From positions 62,001-126,000 of the forward strand of contig JAWSVC010000012.1 in assembly GCA_033852075.1 (NCBI GenBank): DNA of 64,000 nt, read 5' to 3'. Positions within the stretch are counted from its first letter, which is position 1, and the number at the start of each line of letters is the position of its first letter. The stretch is from QZLE01 sp033852075. GTDB lineage: Bacteria > Pseudomonadota > Gammaproteobacteria > QZLD01. The notes beneath the pieces are model-generated. The model did no database searches and had not been told where the DNA came from. It was given only the letters and a program-made list of their open reading frames with translations. The position numbers and the translations under genes were made by a program. Shown here piece by piece: positions 1-8,645 of the stretch.

Positions 1-212
1 GAGAAGCGATTCCTGCGCCACTTGGTGGACATGTTCATAAGATACCAGTATCTGTTGGTCAGCAAGTTAACGAAGGTGATGTGATTATTATCCTTGAAGC
101 GATGAAGATGGAGACAGAAGTTCGTGCCAGCAAGGCAGGTTCTATTGCTGAAATCTGTGTTAAAGAAGGCGAGACTGTTGCTGTTGGCGATACTCTTCTA
201 ACTTTGGCCTAA
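1..212 (+). CDS. oadA: C-terminal biotinyl domain of a carboxylase/decarboxylase subunit (partial, OadA-like)
   Basis: Open at the window start. The frame beginning at base 3 reads through to TAA at 210-212 and gives about 69 residues of a biotinyl/lipoyl domain, with the biotin-accepting motif EAMKMET (Lys in AMKM). The gene is followed 56 bases later by oadB, so the parent protein is probably the alpha subunit of oxaloacetate decarboxylase or a related Na+-pumping decarboxylase, where the biotin domain shuttles CO2 between the carboxyltransferase and the membrane beta subunit. The catalytic carboxyltransferase part lies outside the window, so a plain biotin carboxyl carrier protein cannot be excluded. 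The symbol rests on gene order. Confidence 0.8.
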   Translation, partial: EAIPAPLGGHVHKIPVSVGQQVNEGDVIIILEAMKMETEVRASKAGSIAEICVKEGETVAVGDTLLTLA

Positions 213-223
213 TTTAAATATCT

Positions 224-246
224 AAGTCCCGACTAAGTCGGGACTT
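224..246 (+). terminator. Hairpin between the biotinyl subunit and oadB
   Basis: A perfect 10-bp stem (AAGTCCCGAC / GTCGGGACTT) with a 3-base TAA loop. It is followed only by ATTTGC, without a real T-run, so it is more likely a partial terminator or an mRNA-stabilising hairpin that sets the subunit ratio than a full stop. Confidence 0.5.
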
Positions 247-268
247 ATTTGCTTGAGGATTTTATCCA

Positions 269-1525
269 ATGGAAAATGTTTTAAATCTAGTATATGGCTC
301 AGGGATAGCAAACATATCTCTTGGTCAGGCCCTTATGTTGGCAGTGGGATTACTTTTGCTTTTCCTTGCTATCAAGAAGGGATTTGAGCCTCTATTGCTT
401 GTGCCAATTGGTTTTGGTGCAATTTTATCAAATATTCCAGTAGCAGGCCTTGCTGAATCAGCAGTGTCGCAAGCGCTGCACTATGGGTCTGATGAAGTTA
501 TTGCAGCCATTAATCAAGCTCTTGGTGGTGTTTCATATTACGAAGCTTCAGCAACTGCACAAATGGCAGCAAAAGAGATAGCTCATCATGCTAATTATGC
601 TGATGGAATTCTTTATCTATTTTATAGTGTTGGATTAACGACAGGTGCATTTCCTCTGATCATCTTTATGGGGGTTGGTGCTATGACTGATTTCGGTCCG
701 CTATTAGCTAATCCTAAAACTCTGCTTTTAGGTGCCGCTGCTCAGTTCGGTATTTTTGTGACCCTTATTGGTGCAATTGCATTACAGTTCTCTGGTCAGG
801 AGGCGGCGGCGATTGGTATCATTGGTGGTGCTGATGGACCGACTGCTATTTATGTTGCTACTAAATTAGCTCCACATCTTTTAGGAGCAATCGCTGTAGC
901 TGCTTATTCATATATGGCATTGGTTCCAATGATTCAGCCGCCCATCATGAAACTGTTTACGTCTAAAGAAGAGCGGGAAATTAAGATGACTCAGTTAAGG
1001 CCGGTATCTCAAACTGAGAAGATTCTGTTTCCAATAGTGCTTCTTCTTCTAGTTGCTCTACTGTTACCAGATGCAGCCCCTCTACTTGGTATGTTCTGTT
1101 TTGGTAATCTTATGAAAGAGAGTGGAGTGGTAGATCGCCTTAGTGATACAACGCAAAATGCTTTGATTAACGTTGTTACCATATTTCTTGGTCTTTCTGT
1201 TGGTTCAAAATTACAAGCCAGTCAATTCTTACAGTTTGATACCCTCAAGATTCTCTCTCTGGGGATAGTTGCGTTCGGTATTGGTACTGCTTGTGGAGTG
1301 TTAATGGCTAAGCTTATGAATAAACTAAGTGGTACTCCAATAAATCCACTTATTGGTTCAGCGGGGGTATCGGCGGTTCCAATGGCTGCTCGTGTGTCGA
1401 ATAAGGTTGGCCTTGAGGCGAATCCTCAAAACTTTTTGCTTATGCACGCTATGGGGCCTAACGTGGCTGGTGTTATTGGGTCGGCTGTTGCAGCTGGTGT
1501 ATTGCTCAAGTATTTTGGATCATAG
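269..1525 (+). CDS. oadB: Sodium-translocating decarboxylase, beta subunit (OadB/GcdB/MmdB family)
   Basis: A 418-residue polytopic membrane protein of the family that decarboxylates the carboxybiotin of the alpha subunit and pumps Na+ outward. The hallmark GGADGPTAI motif sits near residue 185, within the predicted ion pathway, and many hydrophobic helices run through the protein. Its length matches the family (about 375-435). An ATG start with TTGAGGAT upstream is reasonable. It follows the biotinyl subunit in the same direction. Substrate specificity (oxaloacetate, glutaconyl-CoA or methylmalonyl-CoA) is not decided by the beta subunit. Oxaloacetate is the usual assignment in gammaproteobacteria. 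Confidence 0.93.
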   Translation: MENVLNLVYGSGIANISLGQALMLAVGLLLLFLAIKKGFEPLLLVPIGFGAILSNIPVAGLAESAVSQALHYGSDEVIAAINQALGGVSYYEASATAQMAAKEIAHHANYADGILYLFYSVGLTTGAFPLIIFMGVGAMTDFGPLLANPKTLLLGAAAQFGIFVTLIGAIALQFSGQEAAAIGIIGGADGPTAIYVATKLAPHLLGAIAVAAYSYMALVPMIQPPIMKLFTSKEEREIKMTQLRPVSQTEKILFPIVLLLLVALLLPDAAPLLGMFCFGNLMKESGVVDRLSDTTQNALINVVTIFLGLSVGSKLQASQFLQFDTLKILSLGIVAFGIGTACGVLMAKLMNKLSGTPINPLIGSAGVSAVPMAARVSNKVGLEANPQNFLLMHAMGPNVAGVIGSAVAAGVLLKYFGS

Positions 1526-1557
1526 ATCTAAATACAGCATACATAGATAAGTTTAAA

Positions 1558-1587
1558 AAGCTCGGAGATTATCTTCGGGCTTTTTTG
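1558..1587 (+). terminator. Rho-independent terminator after oadB
   Basis: An 11-bp stem (AAGCTCGGAGA / TCTTCGGGCTT, with G-T wobbles), a 3-base loop and a run of six T. It closes the decarboxylase operon before rpsO. Confidence 0.85.
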
Positions 1588-1691
1588 TTACACATTGAAA
1601 AACAATCAATTATTTATAAATAAATTTGATGATTTTGCCTTTTAACTAGGCTAAAATACGCGGCTTATATTAACTTAACTAGGAGTAAACA

Positions 1692-1961
1692 ATGGCTTTA
1701 ACGAAAGAGCAAAGAGTACAGATCGTTAAAGATTACCAGCGTGATGCTAACGATACTGGATCTCCAGAGGTACAGGTTGCGTTACAAACCGCTAGAATCA
1801 ATGATTTATCATCTCACTTTAGTGAGCACAAGCATGACCACCATTCAAGACAAGGTCTACTAAGAATAGTGAATGCGCGTAGAAAACTGCTAGACTACCT
1901 TAAGAAGAAGGATGTTGAGCGTTATCAAACTTTGATTAAACGTTTGGGACTACGTAAGTAA
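1692..1961 (+). CDS. rpsO: 30S ribosomal protein S15
   Basis: 89 residues, the standard S15 length. It starts ALTKEQRVQIV and contains the conserved DTGSPEVQVA segment, the HKHDHHSRQGLL RNA-binding region and a basic C-terminus. It binds 16S rRNA at the helix 20/21/22 junction early in small-subunit assembly. A good ribosome site (CTAGGAGTAA) precedes the ATG. It lies directly upstream of pnp, the usual proteobacterial order, where the two genes share processing and regulation. Confidence 0.98.
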   Translation: MALTKEQRVQIVKDYQRDANDTGSPEVQVALQTARINDLSSHFSEHKHDHHSRQGLLRIVNARRKLLDYLKKKDVERYQTLIKRLGLRK

Positions 1962-2296
1962 TATATCCTAAAGAGCTTTTAGATGATCTGGACTTTGCCC
2001 TGGAAAAACTGAAAGCTCTTTTACTAAAACTTGTAAATATACTAGGCCTGCGAAGGTGGATTCTAAATGGAAGTAGTGTGCATAGGATTGGTTCATATAC
2101 TAAGCTCTTCTCGAGTAAAGGCTCATTGAGAGTAATAAGTAATCAGCGCTAGTTTTTGATTAATATTCAAAAACACAAATAGCAGCTGATTTATTTTTTT
2201 ATGGCTGAGCTTTTATGGATTATTCTTATGTGCAATACACCAAAGATAAAGCTGAAGTAGGAAAAAAATTAATTAATAAATAAAAGGAAAATATAC
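1962..2296 (+). promoter_or_regulatory. rpsO-pnp spacer with large hairpin and pnp leader
   Basis: A 335-base gap without a gene. Bases 1970-1982 pair with 2009-2021 in a 13-bp stem (AAAGAGCTTTTAG with CTGAAAGCTCTTT) around a 26-base loop, followed by TTTA. This fits the rpsO attenuator/processing hairpin known from enterobacteria. The rest is an AT-rich pnp leader ending in AAAGGAAA before the GTG start. In E. coli such leaders carry RNase III sites used in pnp autocontrol. No specific site can be assigned here. Confidence 0.55.
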
Positions 2297-4393
2297 GTGA
2301 CACCTATCATAAAAGAATTTCAATTTGGTGATAAAAAAGTAACTCTTGAAACAGGGCGTATCGCACGTCAAGCAACAGCAGCGGTACTTGTTAATATGGA
2401 AGGAACATCTGTATTAGTTACAGTTGTTGGTAAAAAAAGTGGCGCAGAGGGAAGAGACTTTTTCCCATTGACAGTTAATTATCAGGAAAAAACATACTCA
2501 GCAGGTAAGATCCCGGGTGGTTTTTTCAAACGAGAAGGTCGTCCTTCAGAAAAAGAAACTTTAACTTGTCGTCTTATTGATAGACCAATTCGCCCTTTAT
2601 TTCCAAAAGGGTTTATGAATGAAGTACAAGTTGTTGCTACAGTAGTTTCTTTAAATCCACAAATTGACCCGGATGTTCCTGCGATGATTGGTACATCTGC
2701 TGCCCTTGCTGTTTCTGGTATTCCATTTGATGGCCCGCTTGGTGCCGCTAGGGTTGGTTATAAAGATGGACAATATCTTCTTAACCCAACATTTGCTGAA
2801 TTGAAAGAATCAGATCTTGATCTTGTTGTAGCTGGTACAGAATCAGCGGTATTAATGGTTGAATCTGAAGCTAACCTTTTACCTGAATCTGTTATGCTCG
2901 GCGCTGTAATGTTTGGTCATAAAGAGATGCAGGTTGTTGTTCAAGCGGTTAAAGAATTTGCAAGCATGAATACTATTGATGCTTGGGATTGGCAGCCCCC
3001 CGTTAAGGATGAAACCTTAGCAAATCTTGTTACTGAAAAAGGTAAAGCCAAATTAGAAGAAGCATATAAGATTGCAGATAAACTTGTGCGTCAAGATGCT
3101 GTTGCTGCAGCAAAAGACGAAGTTGTTGCTGAACTTGTTTCTGAAGAAGGTGAACTTACAGCTGAAGCTGTTCAAGGTGAGCTATCTTCACTTGAGAAGA
3201 AGATTGTTCGTGGCAGAATCCTTTCTGGTGAGCCAAGAATTGATGGCCGTGATACCAGAACAGTTAGAAAGATCTCTGTTGAGACAGGTGTTCTTCCAAG
3301 AACTCATGGTTCTGCGTTATTTACTCGTGGTGAAACTCAGGCGATAGTTGTTACAACTCTCGGTACTACAAGAGATGCACAAATCATTGATGCGCTTGAA
3401 GGTGAAAGAAAAGAGCCATTTATGCTTCACTACAATTTCCCTCCGTTCTGTGTGGGTGAAACTGGAATGATCGGTAGTCCTAAGCGTAGAGAGATTGGTC
3501 ATGGTCGTCTTGCTCGTCGTGGTGTACAGGCTGTATTACCAGATATGAGTAATTACCCATACGTTATTCGTGTAGTTTCAGAGATTACAGAATCAAACGG
3601 TTCAAGCTCCATGGCTTCTGTTTGTGGTACCAGTTTGTCACTAATGGATGCAGGTGTACCTGTTAAGGCTCCTGTTGCTGGTATCGCAATGGGACTTGTT
3701 AAAGAAGAAAATTCATTTGCTGTATTGTCTGATATCCTTGGTGATGAGGATCATCTTGGTGATATGGACTTTAAAGTAGCTGGTACTACAGATGGTATCT
3801 CTGCACTGCAAATGGATATCAAGATCAATGGCATTACTGAAGAGATCATGGCAATTGCACTTGATCAGGCAAAAGAAGGTCGTTTACACATTCTGGAAAA
3901 GATGAATGAAGTGATCTCTGAACCACGTAGTGATATGTCTGAGTTCGCTCCGCGCATTATCGCAATGACTATTGATAAAGATAAGATCAGAGATGTAATT
4001 GGTAAAGGTGGTGCAACCATCAGATCAATTATTGAAGAGACTGGAGCAGAAGTAGATATTGATGACTCTGGTTTGGTTAAAATATCCTCTGTTGATCAAG
4101 CTGCTGGTGAAGAAGCTAAGAAGCGTATTGAGCTAATCACTGCAGAGGTAGAGGTTGGTGCTGTATACGAAGGCCCTGTAACCAAGATCATGGACTTTGG
4201 CGCATTTGTTACCATTCTACCAGGAAAAGACGGCCTTGTTCATATATCTCAAATCTCGAATGAGAGAGTAGAGAAGGTTACCGATAAACTAAAAGAAGGC
4301 GAGACTGTTAAAGTTAAGGTTCTAGAGGTTGATCGTCAAGGTCGTATAAGATTAAGTATGAAAGCCCTTCTTGAAGAGAGTGCAGAAGCTTAG
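2297..4393 (+). CDS. pnp: Polynucleotide phosphorylase
   Basis: A 698-residue 3'-5' exoribonuclease using phosphate, a core degradosome enzyme. Two RNase PH domains flank a helical linker. They are followed by a KH domain (VIGKGGATIRSI near residue 565) and a C-terminal S1 domain (from about residue 620, with DFGAFVTILPGKDGLVHIS). The length is close to the usual 700-711. The start is GTG at 2297, preceded at good distance by AAAGGAAA, and no upstream ATG fits. It is transcribed with or after rpsO. Confidence 0.98.
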   Translation: MTPIIKEFQFGDKKVTLETGRIARQATAAVLVNMEGTSVLVTVVGKKSGAEGRDFFPLTVNYQEKTYSAGKIPGGFFKREGRPSEKETLTCRLIDRPIRPLFPKGFMNEVQVVATVVSLNPQIDPDVPAMIGTSAALAVSGIPFDGPLGAARVGYKDGQYLLNPTFAELKESDLDLVVAGTESAVLMVESEANLLPESVMLGAVMFGHKEMQVVVQAVKEFASMNTIDAWDWQPPVKDETLANLVTEKGKAKLEEAYKIADKLVRQDAVAAAKDEVVAELVSEEGELTAEAVQGELSSLEKKIVRGRILSGEPRIDGRDTRTVRKISVETGVLPRTHGSALFTRGETQAIVVTTLGTTRDAQIIDALEGERKEPFMLHYNFPPFCVGETGMIGSPKRREIGHGRLARRGVQAVLPDMSNYPYVIRVVSEITESNGSSSMASVCGTSLSLMDAGVPVKAPVAGIAMGLVKEENSFAVLSDILGDEDHLGDMDFKVAGTTDGISALQMDIKINGITEEIMAIALDQAKEGRLHILEKMNEVISEPRSDMSEFAPRIIAMTIDKDKIRDVIGKGGATIRSIIEETGAEVDIDDSGLVKISSVDQAAGEEAKKRIELITAEVEVGAVYEGPVTKIMDFGAFVTILPGKDGLVHISQISNERVEKVTDKLKEGETVKVKVLEVDRQGRIRLSMKALLEESAEA

Positions 4394-4412
4394 TATTACT
4401 CAAAAGTAATGA

Positions 4413-4445
4413 ATAAAAAAAGGGGTCATAGCGACCCTTTTTTTA
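4413..4445 (+). terminator. Rho-independent terminator after pnp
   Basis: A GC-rich core (GGGTC ATAGC GACCC) is flanked by an A-run on the left and seven T on the right. Confidence 0.9.
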
Positions 4446-4636
4446 TTGGTAGTAATACGAAAGTATAATTTACATTATTGTTTGAATATTTAAACTGTGA
4501 CGCAGTTCTATGTTGATTTATACATAAGCAATTGATAATATAATGTGGTGGTATGAAGTGTAAGTTAGGCTTACGCAATATAATAAGATCAAGCTATAAC
4601 AATAATCATAAAATGATTATCTATGGGAGAATAAAT

Positions 4637-4816
4637 ATGGCTGGCACAAAACAACAATGGGTGGGAATTAATAGGCGTAAAAAGGATCGTCGTGAAAATG
4701 TAACAGATCGGCGCGAGTTTATTCGTTTTATAACAGGTCCAACTAGAGCAGATCGAAGAAGTATGATAAATAGAAGAAGGGCTCCGGGAGAGTGGTTGCC
4801 AACACATCTCAGGTAA
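4637..4816 (+). CDS. Small arginine-rich protein with repeated DRR/NRR motifs
   Basis: 59 residues from the ATG at 4637, chosen because GGGAGA lies just upstream. A longer in-frame opening from 4553 lacks a ribosome site. The protein is very basic and carries five short RR motifs (INRRKKDRR, TDRREF, ADRRSM, INRRRA) spaced through the chain. Similar RR-repeat stretches occur in small uncharacterised proteobacterial proteins, but no function is known to me. No signal peptide or membrane helix is visible. An RNA- or nucleoid-binding role would be a guess from charge alone. Confidence 0.55.
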   Translation: MAGTKQQWVGINRRKKDRRENVTDRREFIRFITGPTRADRRSMINRRRAPGEWLPTHLR

Positions 4817-4890
4817 TCCTTCCGTAAACGCTATACTAATTTGCAATATAAAGGCATTGTAAACTGTGATTGTGTTGTTATGGTTCAATG

Positions 4891-5652
4891 TTAAGTTTCT
4901 GAAATTACTTTTCCATCCACAGATATAGTGATTACAGATAATGGGATATCTTTTCCAGAATTATCCAATGCCTGTTTTGCTAATATCTCAAGTCCACGGC
5001 AGCACGGTACTTCCATAATGGCTACGTATAACCCGGTAACATTGTTATGCTGTATTATGGCGGTTAGTTTATCTAGATATTGACTGGTATCATCGAGCTT
5101 TGGGCAGGCAATAGCGACGGCTTTATCTTTTAACAGTCGGTTATGGAAATTTCCCATTGCGAATGCTACGCAATCGGCAGCTATAATCAACTCCCTGTTA
5201 TTAAAGAATGGTGCTAGTGGTGATAACAGGTGTAGCTGAACCGGCCATTGAGTTAATTCTGATGGTGCGCCTTTATCTGTGTTATTACTGGTTGAATCGC
5301 AATTACATGGAGATGGCTGCATTTCTTTAATTATTTTATTGGCTGACCCGGGACAGACGCTACTGCAGCCATGAGCAGGTTTTACAGTTGGTTTAGTTGT
5401 TTCCTGTTTTTGAAGATTGGAGATGTGTTTTTGTACTGCTTTGTCATCATATTCAGCGGCTTCACGTTCAATTATATTAATGGCTCCAAGAGGGCATTCA
5501 TTCAGGCAATCTCCAAGCCCATCACAAAACTTATCGTCTATTAATTTGGCTTTACCATCAATAATCTGTATTGCACCTTCATGGCAAGATGGAACACATA
5601 TTCCACATCCATTACAAAGATCTTCATTAATTTCGATAATTTTACGTTTCAT
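4891..5652 (-). CDS. 4Fe-4S ferredoxin-domain protein with C-terminal domain of unknown role
   Basis: 253 residues. The N-terminus holds a ferredoxin fold: CNGCGICVPSC (residues 13-23) and the variant second motif CDGLGDCLNECP (about 43-54). A Cys-rich linker HGCSSVCPGS follows, then a domain of about 115 residues with Cys at ADCVAFA, IACPKL and VPCCRG. Proteins of this architecture are found in anaerobes and are thought to be soluble electron-transfer or redox-sensing proteins; the exact partner is not known. It is divergent from rubrerythrin across a 197-base promoter region with an FNR-type box 61 bases from its start, so expression under low oxygen is likely. Confidence 0.75.
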   Translation of the reverse strand: MKRKIIEINEDLCNGCGICVPSCHEGAIQIIDGKAKLIDDKFCDGLGDCLNECPLGAINIIEREAAEYDDKAVQKHISNLQKQETTKPTVKPAHGCSSVCPGSANKIIKEMQPSPCNCDSTSNNTDKGAPSELTQWPVQLHLLSPLAPFFNNRELIIAADCVAFAMGNFHNRLLKDKAVAIACPKLDDTSQYLDKLTAIIQHNNVTGLYVAIMEVPCCRGLEILAKQALDNSGKDIPLSVITISVDGKVISET

Positions 5653-5712
5653 TGATATAGCCTCAGATTAAATCTAACTTTTATAATGCTATCTTTAAAA
5701 AAAGAATCAACC

Positions 5713-5726
5713 TTGATCTATATCAA
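5713..5726 (+). promoter_or_regulatory. Perfect FNR-type box in the ferredoxin/rubrerythrin divergent promoter
   Basis: TTGATCTATATCAA matches the FNR consensus TTGAT-N4-ATCAA exactly. It lies 61 bases upstream of the ferredoxin-like gene on the minus strand and 124 bases upstream of rubrerythrin. A TATAAT sequence at 5780-5785 may be the rubrerythrin -10 element. No FNR gene is in the window. Confidence 0.7.
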
Positions 5727-5849
5727 TTAAATCAATTTTAATGATCTATTTATTTGATTTTAACTCGATTCAATCTTTCTATAATGTATAGTACCTAATC
5801 AGGAGTGATATATTTGAATTATCTATAAAACATTTATCAGGAGTAACTA

Positions 5850-6422
5850 ATGGAATTAAAAGGTAGTAAAACCGAAAAAAATCTTATGGCTTCGTTTGCA
5901 GGTGAGTCTCAAGCAAGAAACCGTTATACCTATTTTGCTGCTAAGGCTAGAAAAGAAGGTTATAGGCAAATAGCGGAAATCTTTGAAGAGACTGCGAATC
6001 AAGAAAAAGAACATGCTAAGCGTTTCTTTAAGTTTTTGCAGGGTGGTGACGTAGAGATTGTTGCTTGTTTTCCTGCTGGTGTAATTGGGTGTACTGTTGA
6101 TAATCTAAAGGCTGCTGCTTGCGGTGAAAATGAAGAGTGGACTGAACTTTATCCAGAATTTGCTAAAACAGCAAGAGAAGAAGGGTTTGATAAGATTGCA
6201 GATGCTTGGGATGCAATTTCTATTGCTGAAAAACAGCATGAGAAACGTTATAGAGATCTTGCAAAAAATATTGAAGAAGGAAAAGTCTTCCAAAAAGATG
6301 GAGTTGTTACTTGGCGTTGTCTAAACTGTGGTTATCTGCATCAGGGAGATGCGGCACCAGAAGTTTGTCCAGCTTGTGTTCATCCTCAAGCTCATTTTGA
6401 GCTGTTTGGAGAAAACTATTAG
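5850..6422 (+). CDS. rbr: Rubrerythrin
   Basis: A 190-residue non-haem iron protein that reduces hydrogen peroxide in anaerobes, receiving electrons from rubredoxin. The N-terminal four-helix diiron domain (about 1-145) shows the ferritin-like Glu/His ligands (FEETANQEKEHAKRF and ISIAEKQHEKRY). The C-terminal rubredoxin-like domain has CLNC at 157-160 and CPAC at 173-176. The length is typical. The ribosome site ATCAGGAG is good. Desulfoferrodoxin follows 45 bases later, so peroxide and superoxide reduction are co-expressed. Confidence 0.97.
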   Translation: MELKGSKTEKNLMASFAGESQARNRYTYFAAKARKEGYRQIAEIFEETANQEKEHAKRFFKFLQGGDVEIVACFPAGVIGCTVDNLKAAACGENEEWTELYPEFAKTAREEGFDKIADAWDAISIAEKQHEKRYRDLAKNIEEGKVFQKDGVVTWRCLNCGYLHQGDAAPEVCPACVHPQAHFELFGENY

Positions 6423-6467
6423 TTCGGAAATAAACATTTTCGTGGCAATAATAAATAAGGAGTTATT

Positions 6468-6842
6468 ATGACTACCAGAAACGAAGTGTATAAATGCAAC
6501 CTTTGTGGAAATATTGTTACTGTTTCTCATCAAGGTCCAGGTGAGCTCGTTTGTTGTAATCAACCTATGAATCTTAGAACCGAAAATACAACCGATGCGG
6601 CAACAGAAAAGCATGTTCCAGTTGTTAAAAAGGTCGATGGCGGTTATAAGGTTACTGTAGGTGAGGTTATGCATCCAATGCAAGATGATCACTATATTGA
6701 GTGGATTGAATTGATTGCAGGCGATGTTGTGCTAAGGGAATACCTAAAACCAAATCAAGATCCAGTTGCAGTATTTAAAACTGATGCAAATAATGTTGTT
6801 GTTAGAGAATATTGTAATTTGCACGGGTTGTGGAAGGCTTAG
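6468..6842 (+). CDS. dfx: Desulfoferrodoxin (two-iron superoxide reductase)
   Basis: 124 residues. Centre I ligands are visible as Cys10, Cys13, Cys29 and Cys30, so this is the 2Fe class and not neelaredoxin. Centre II ligands His49, His69, His75, Cys116 and His119 are all present at the classic positions. The enzyme reduces superoxide to peroxide without making oxygen, and the peroxide would then be handled by the adjacent rubrerythrin. TAAGGAG precedes the ATG. The pair rbr-dfx forms one short operon ended by the hairpin at 6862. Confidence 0.97.
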   Translation: MTTRNEVYKCNLCGNIVTVSHQGPGELVCCNQPMNLRTENTTDAATEKHVPVVKKVDGGYKVTVGEVMHPMQDDHYIEWIELIAGDVVLREYLKPNQDPVAVFKTDANNVVVREYCNLHGLWKA

Positions 6843-6861
6843 TAATTTCTATTTTGTTATT

Positions 6862-6892
6862 AAAAAAACCCCGGCATTTGCCGGGGTTTTTT
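6862..6892 (+). terminator. Bidirectional terminator between dfx and amt
   Basis: AAAAAACCCCGGC / GCCGGGGTTTTTT, with an 8-bp GC core, an ATTT loop and an A-run and T-run on the two sides. It serves dfx on the plus strand and amt on the minus strand. Confidence 0.95.
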
Positions 6893-6926
6893 ATTAAGTA
6901 TCTCAATAAAGAGATTAGGAGTGACA

Positions 6927-8195
6927 CTATTTTGAAGAAGTAAATTCTGGGTAAGCTTCCATACCGCAATCGATAAGGTCCATACCTTCGTACTCTTCTT
7001 CTTCTGTTACCCTGATACCCATTACAGCTTTGATAATAGCCCATACTATGATGCTAACACCAAATACCCATGCGAAGATTGTAACCGCACCAACGATCTG
7101 ACCTACAAATGTTGAGTCGCTGTTAGTTACTGGAACAAGAAGCAGACCAATCAAACCGCAAACACCGTGTACAGATAGAGCTCCAACTGGATCGTCTATT
7201 TTTAGCTTGTCGATGGTTACGATAGCTACAACAACCGCGATACCGCCAATTACTCCAAATAGTGAAGCTAAAAGTGGTGTTGGAGTTGATGGTTCTGCTG
7301 TGATAACAACAAGTCCTGCAAGTGCGCCGTTAAGTAGCATGGTTAAATCAGCCTTTCCGAACCAAAGTCTAGCAAGTATCATTGCTGCAATTGAACCTGC
7401 AGCTGCGGCTGCGTTAGTGTTAAGGAATACCATTGCAACTGAATGTGAGCTAGCTATATCGCCTAGTTTTAGAACTGAACCACCGTTAAATCCAAACCAG
7501 CCCATCCATAGGATAAAGGTACCTAGTGCTGCAAGAGGTAAGTTTGAACCAGGGATTGCGTTGATTGATCCATCTTTGCCGTATTTACCTTTACGAGCAC
7601 CAAGTAATAATACTGCTGCTAGAGCTGCTGATGCACCTGCAAGGTGAACAATGCCTGAGCCAGCGAAGTCAGAGAAACCAAGATCTCCAAGGTTAAATAG
7701 ACCAAATACATCGCTACCGCCCCAGGTCCATGCTCCTTCCATAGGATAGATGAATGCTGTCATTACAACTGAAAATAGAAGGAAAGCCCAAAGCTTCATT
7801 CTTTCAGCTACCGCACCAGATACGATTGACATAGCGGTTGCTACGAATACAACTTGGAAGAAGAAGTCAGATGCTGCTGAGTATACTGAGTCTCCATCAA
7901 AGCCGTTTTCTGCAGAAGATGCCAGAGCATTTTTAACGAAGTCGTCACCGCCCATGATTCCATCAAGCAGGAAACCGCCGCCATACATAATTTCGTAACC
8001 GCAAATTAAATACATAATGCAGGCTACGGAGTATAGTGCCACGTTTTTGGTTAAAATTTCTGTGGTGTTTTTGGCTCTAACCAGACCTGATTCCAGCATG
8101 GCGAAACCTGCTGCCATCCACATTACCAATGCGCCGCATATCAAAAAGTAAAAGGTATCGATCGCATATTGAAGTTCAAAAATTTGATTTTCCAC
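6927..8195 (-). CDS. amt: Ammonium transporter (Amt/Mep/Rh family)
   Basis: A 422-residue polytopic protein of the Amt family that conducts ammonium through a twin-His pore. The two pore histidines are seen in SGIVHLAGA and ALSVHGVCGL. Other family blocks include AGFAMLESGLVRAKN near the N-terminus and WMGWFGFNGGS. The start is GTG at 8195, decided by AGGAGAA a few bases upstream. The ATG of the same leader lies outside the frame. It is downstream of glnK in the same transcript (50-base gap), the standard pairing in which GlnK blocks the channel when nitrogen is ample. Confidence 0.95.
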   Translation of the reverse strand: MENQIFELQYAIDTFYFLICGALVMWMAAGFAMLESGLVRAKNTTEILTKNVALYSVACIMYLICGYEIMYGGGFLLDGIMGGDDFVKNALASSAENGFDGDSVYSAASDFFFQVVFVATAMSIVSGAVAERMKLWAFLLFSVVMTAFIYPMEGAWTWGGSDVFGLFNLGDLGFSDFAGSGIVHLAGASAALAAVLLLGARKGKYGKDGSINAIPGSNLPLAALGTFILWMGWFGFNGGSVLKLGDIASSHSVAMVFLNTNAAAAAGSIAAMILARLWFGKADLTMLLNGALAGLVVITAEPSTPTPLLASLFGVIGGIAVVVAIVTIDKLKIDDPVGALSVHGVCGLIGLLLVPVTNSDSTFVGQIVGAVTIFAWVFGVSIIVWAIIKAVMGIRVTEEEEYEGMDLIDCGMEAYPEFTSSK

Positions 8196-8245
8196 TGTAC
8201 TTCTCCTAAAAAAATGAGTTCTTAGTTTCTGGAAATTAATGAGGG

Positions 8246-8584
8246 TTAAAGAGCTTCAGGACCGGATTCACCAGTTCTGATTCTTACAACTTGTTCAAGA
8301 CTGGTAACAAATATTTTCCCGTCACCGATCTTTCCAGTATTTGCAGTATTTCTGATTGCATCTACAACCTGATCGCACATGTCAGCAGATACTGCTGCTT
8401 CAATTTTTATCTTAGGAAGGAAGTCAACAACATACTCAGCTCCGCGATAAAGCTCTGTATGTCCTTTTTGTCTACCAAACCCTTTTACTTCAGTTACAGT
8501 GATGCCTTGAACCGAAATATCAGATAAAGCCTCCCTGACGTTGTCTAACATAAATGGTTTTATGATTGCTGTTATCATCTTCAT
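8246..8584 (-). CDS. glnK: PII nitrogen signalling protein
   Basis: 112 residues, the PII length. The T-loop contains the uridylylated Tyr in RGAEYVVDF (about residue 51), preceded by VKGFGRQKGHTE. The C-terminal signature is GKIGDGKIFV. PII trimers bind 2-oxoglutarate and ATP/ADP and control Amt and nitrogen regulators. Gene order glnK-amt and a sigma-54-type promoter upstream make glnK the better name than glnB. One oddity is Met in place of the usual Lys/Arg in KPFMLDNVREAL. Confidence 0.95.
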   Translation of the reverse strand: MKMITAIIKPFMLDNVREALSDISVQGITVTEVKGFGRQKGHTELYRGAEYVVDFLPKIKIEAAVSADMCDQVVDAIRNTANTGKIGDGKIFVTSLEQVVRIRTGESGPEAL

Positions 8585-8645
8585 TGTTATGCTCCTGGCA
8601 TTGATAATTTACTAACATTGCAAAAGTTGCACTTAAAACAAATTT

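Noticed and set aside
1635..1657. Sigma-70 promoter for rpsO (TTGCCT ... TAAAAT)
   Set aside because: Spacing of 11 bases is too short, and the alternative -35 TTGATG gives 20. No convincing pair.
2158..2172. FNR-like TTGATTAATATTCAA in the pnp leader
   Set aside because: The right half is ATTCAA and not ATCAA at the required spacing, so it does not fit the consensus.
7207..7647. Plus-strand open frame opposite amt
   Set aside because: Antisense shadow of a conserved transporter gene with a low-complexity Ala/Ser/Pro product.
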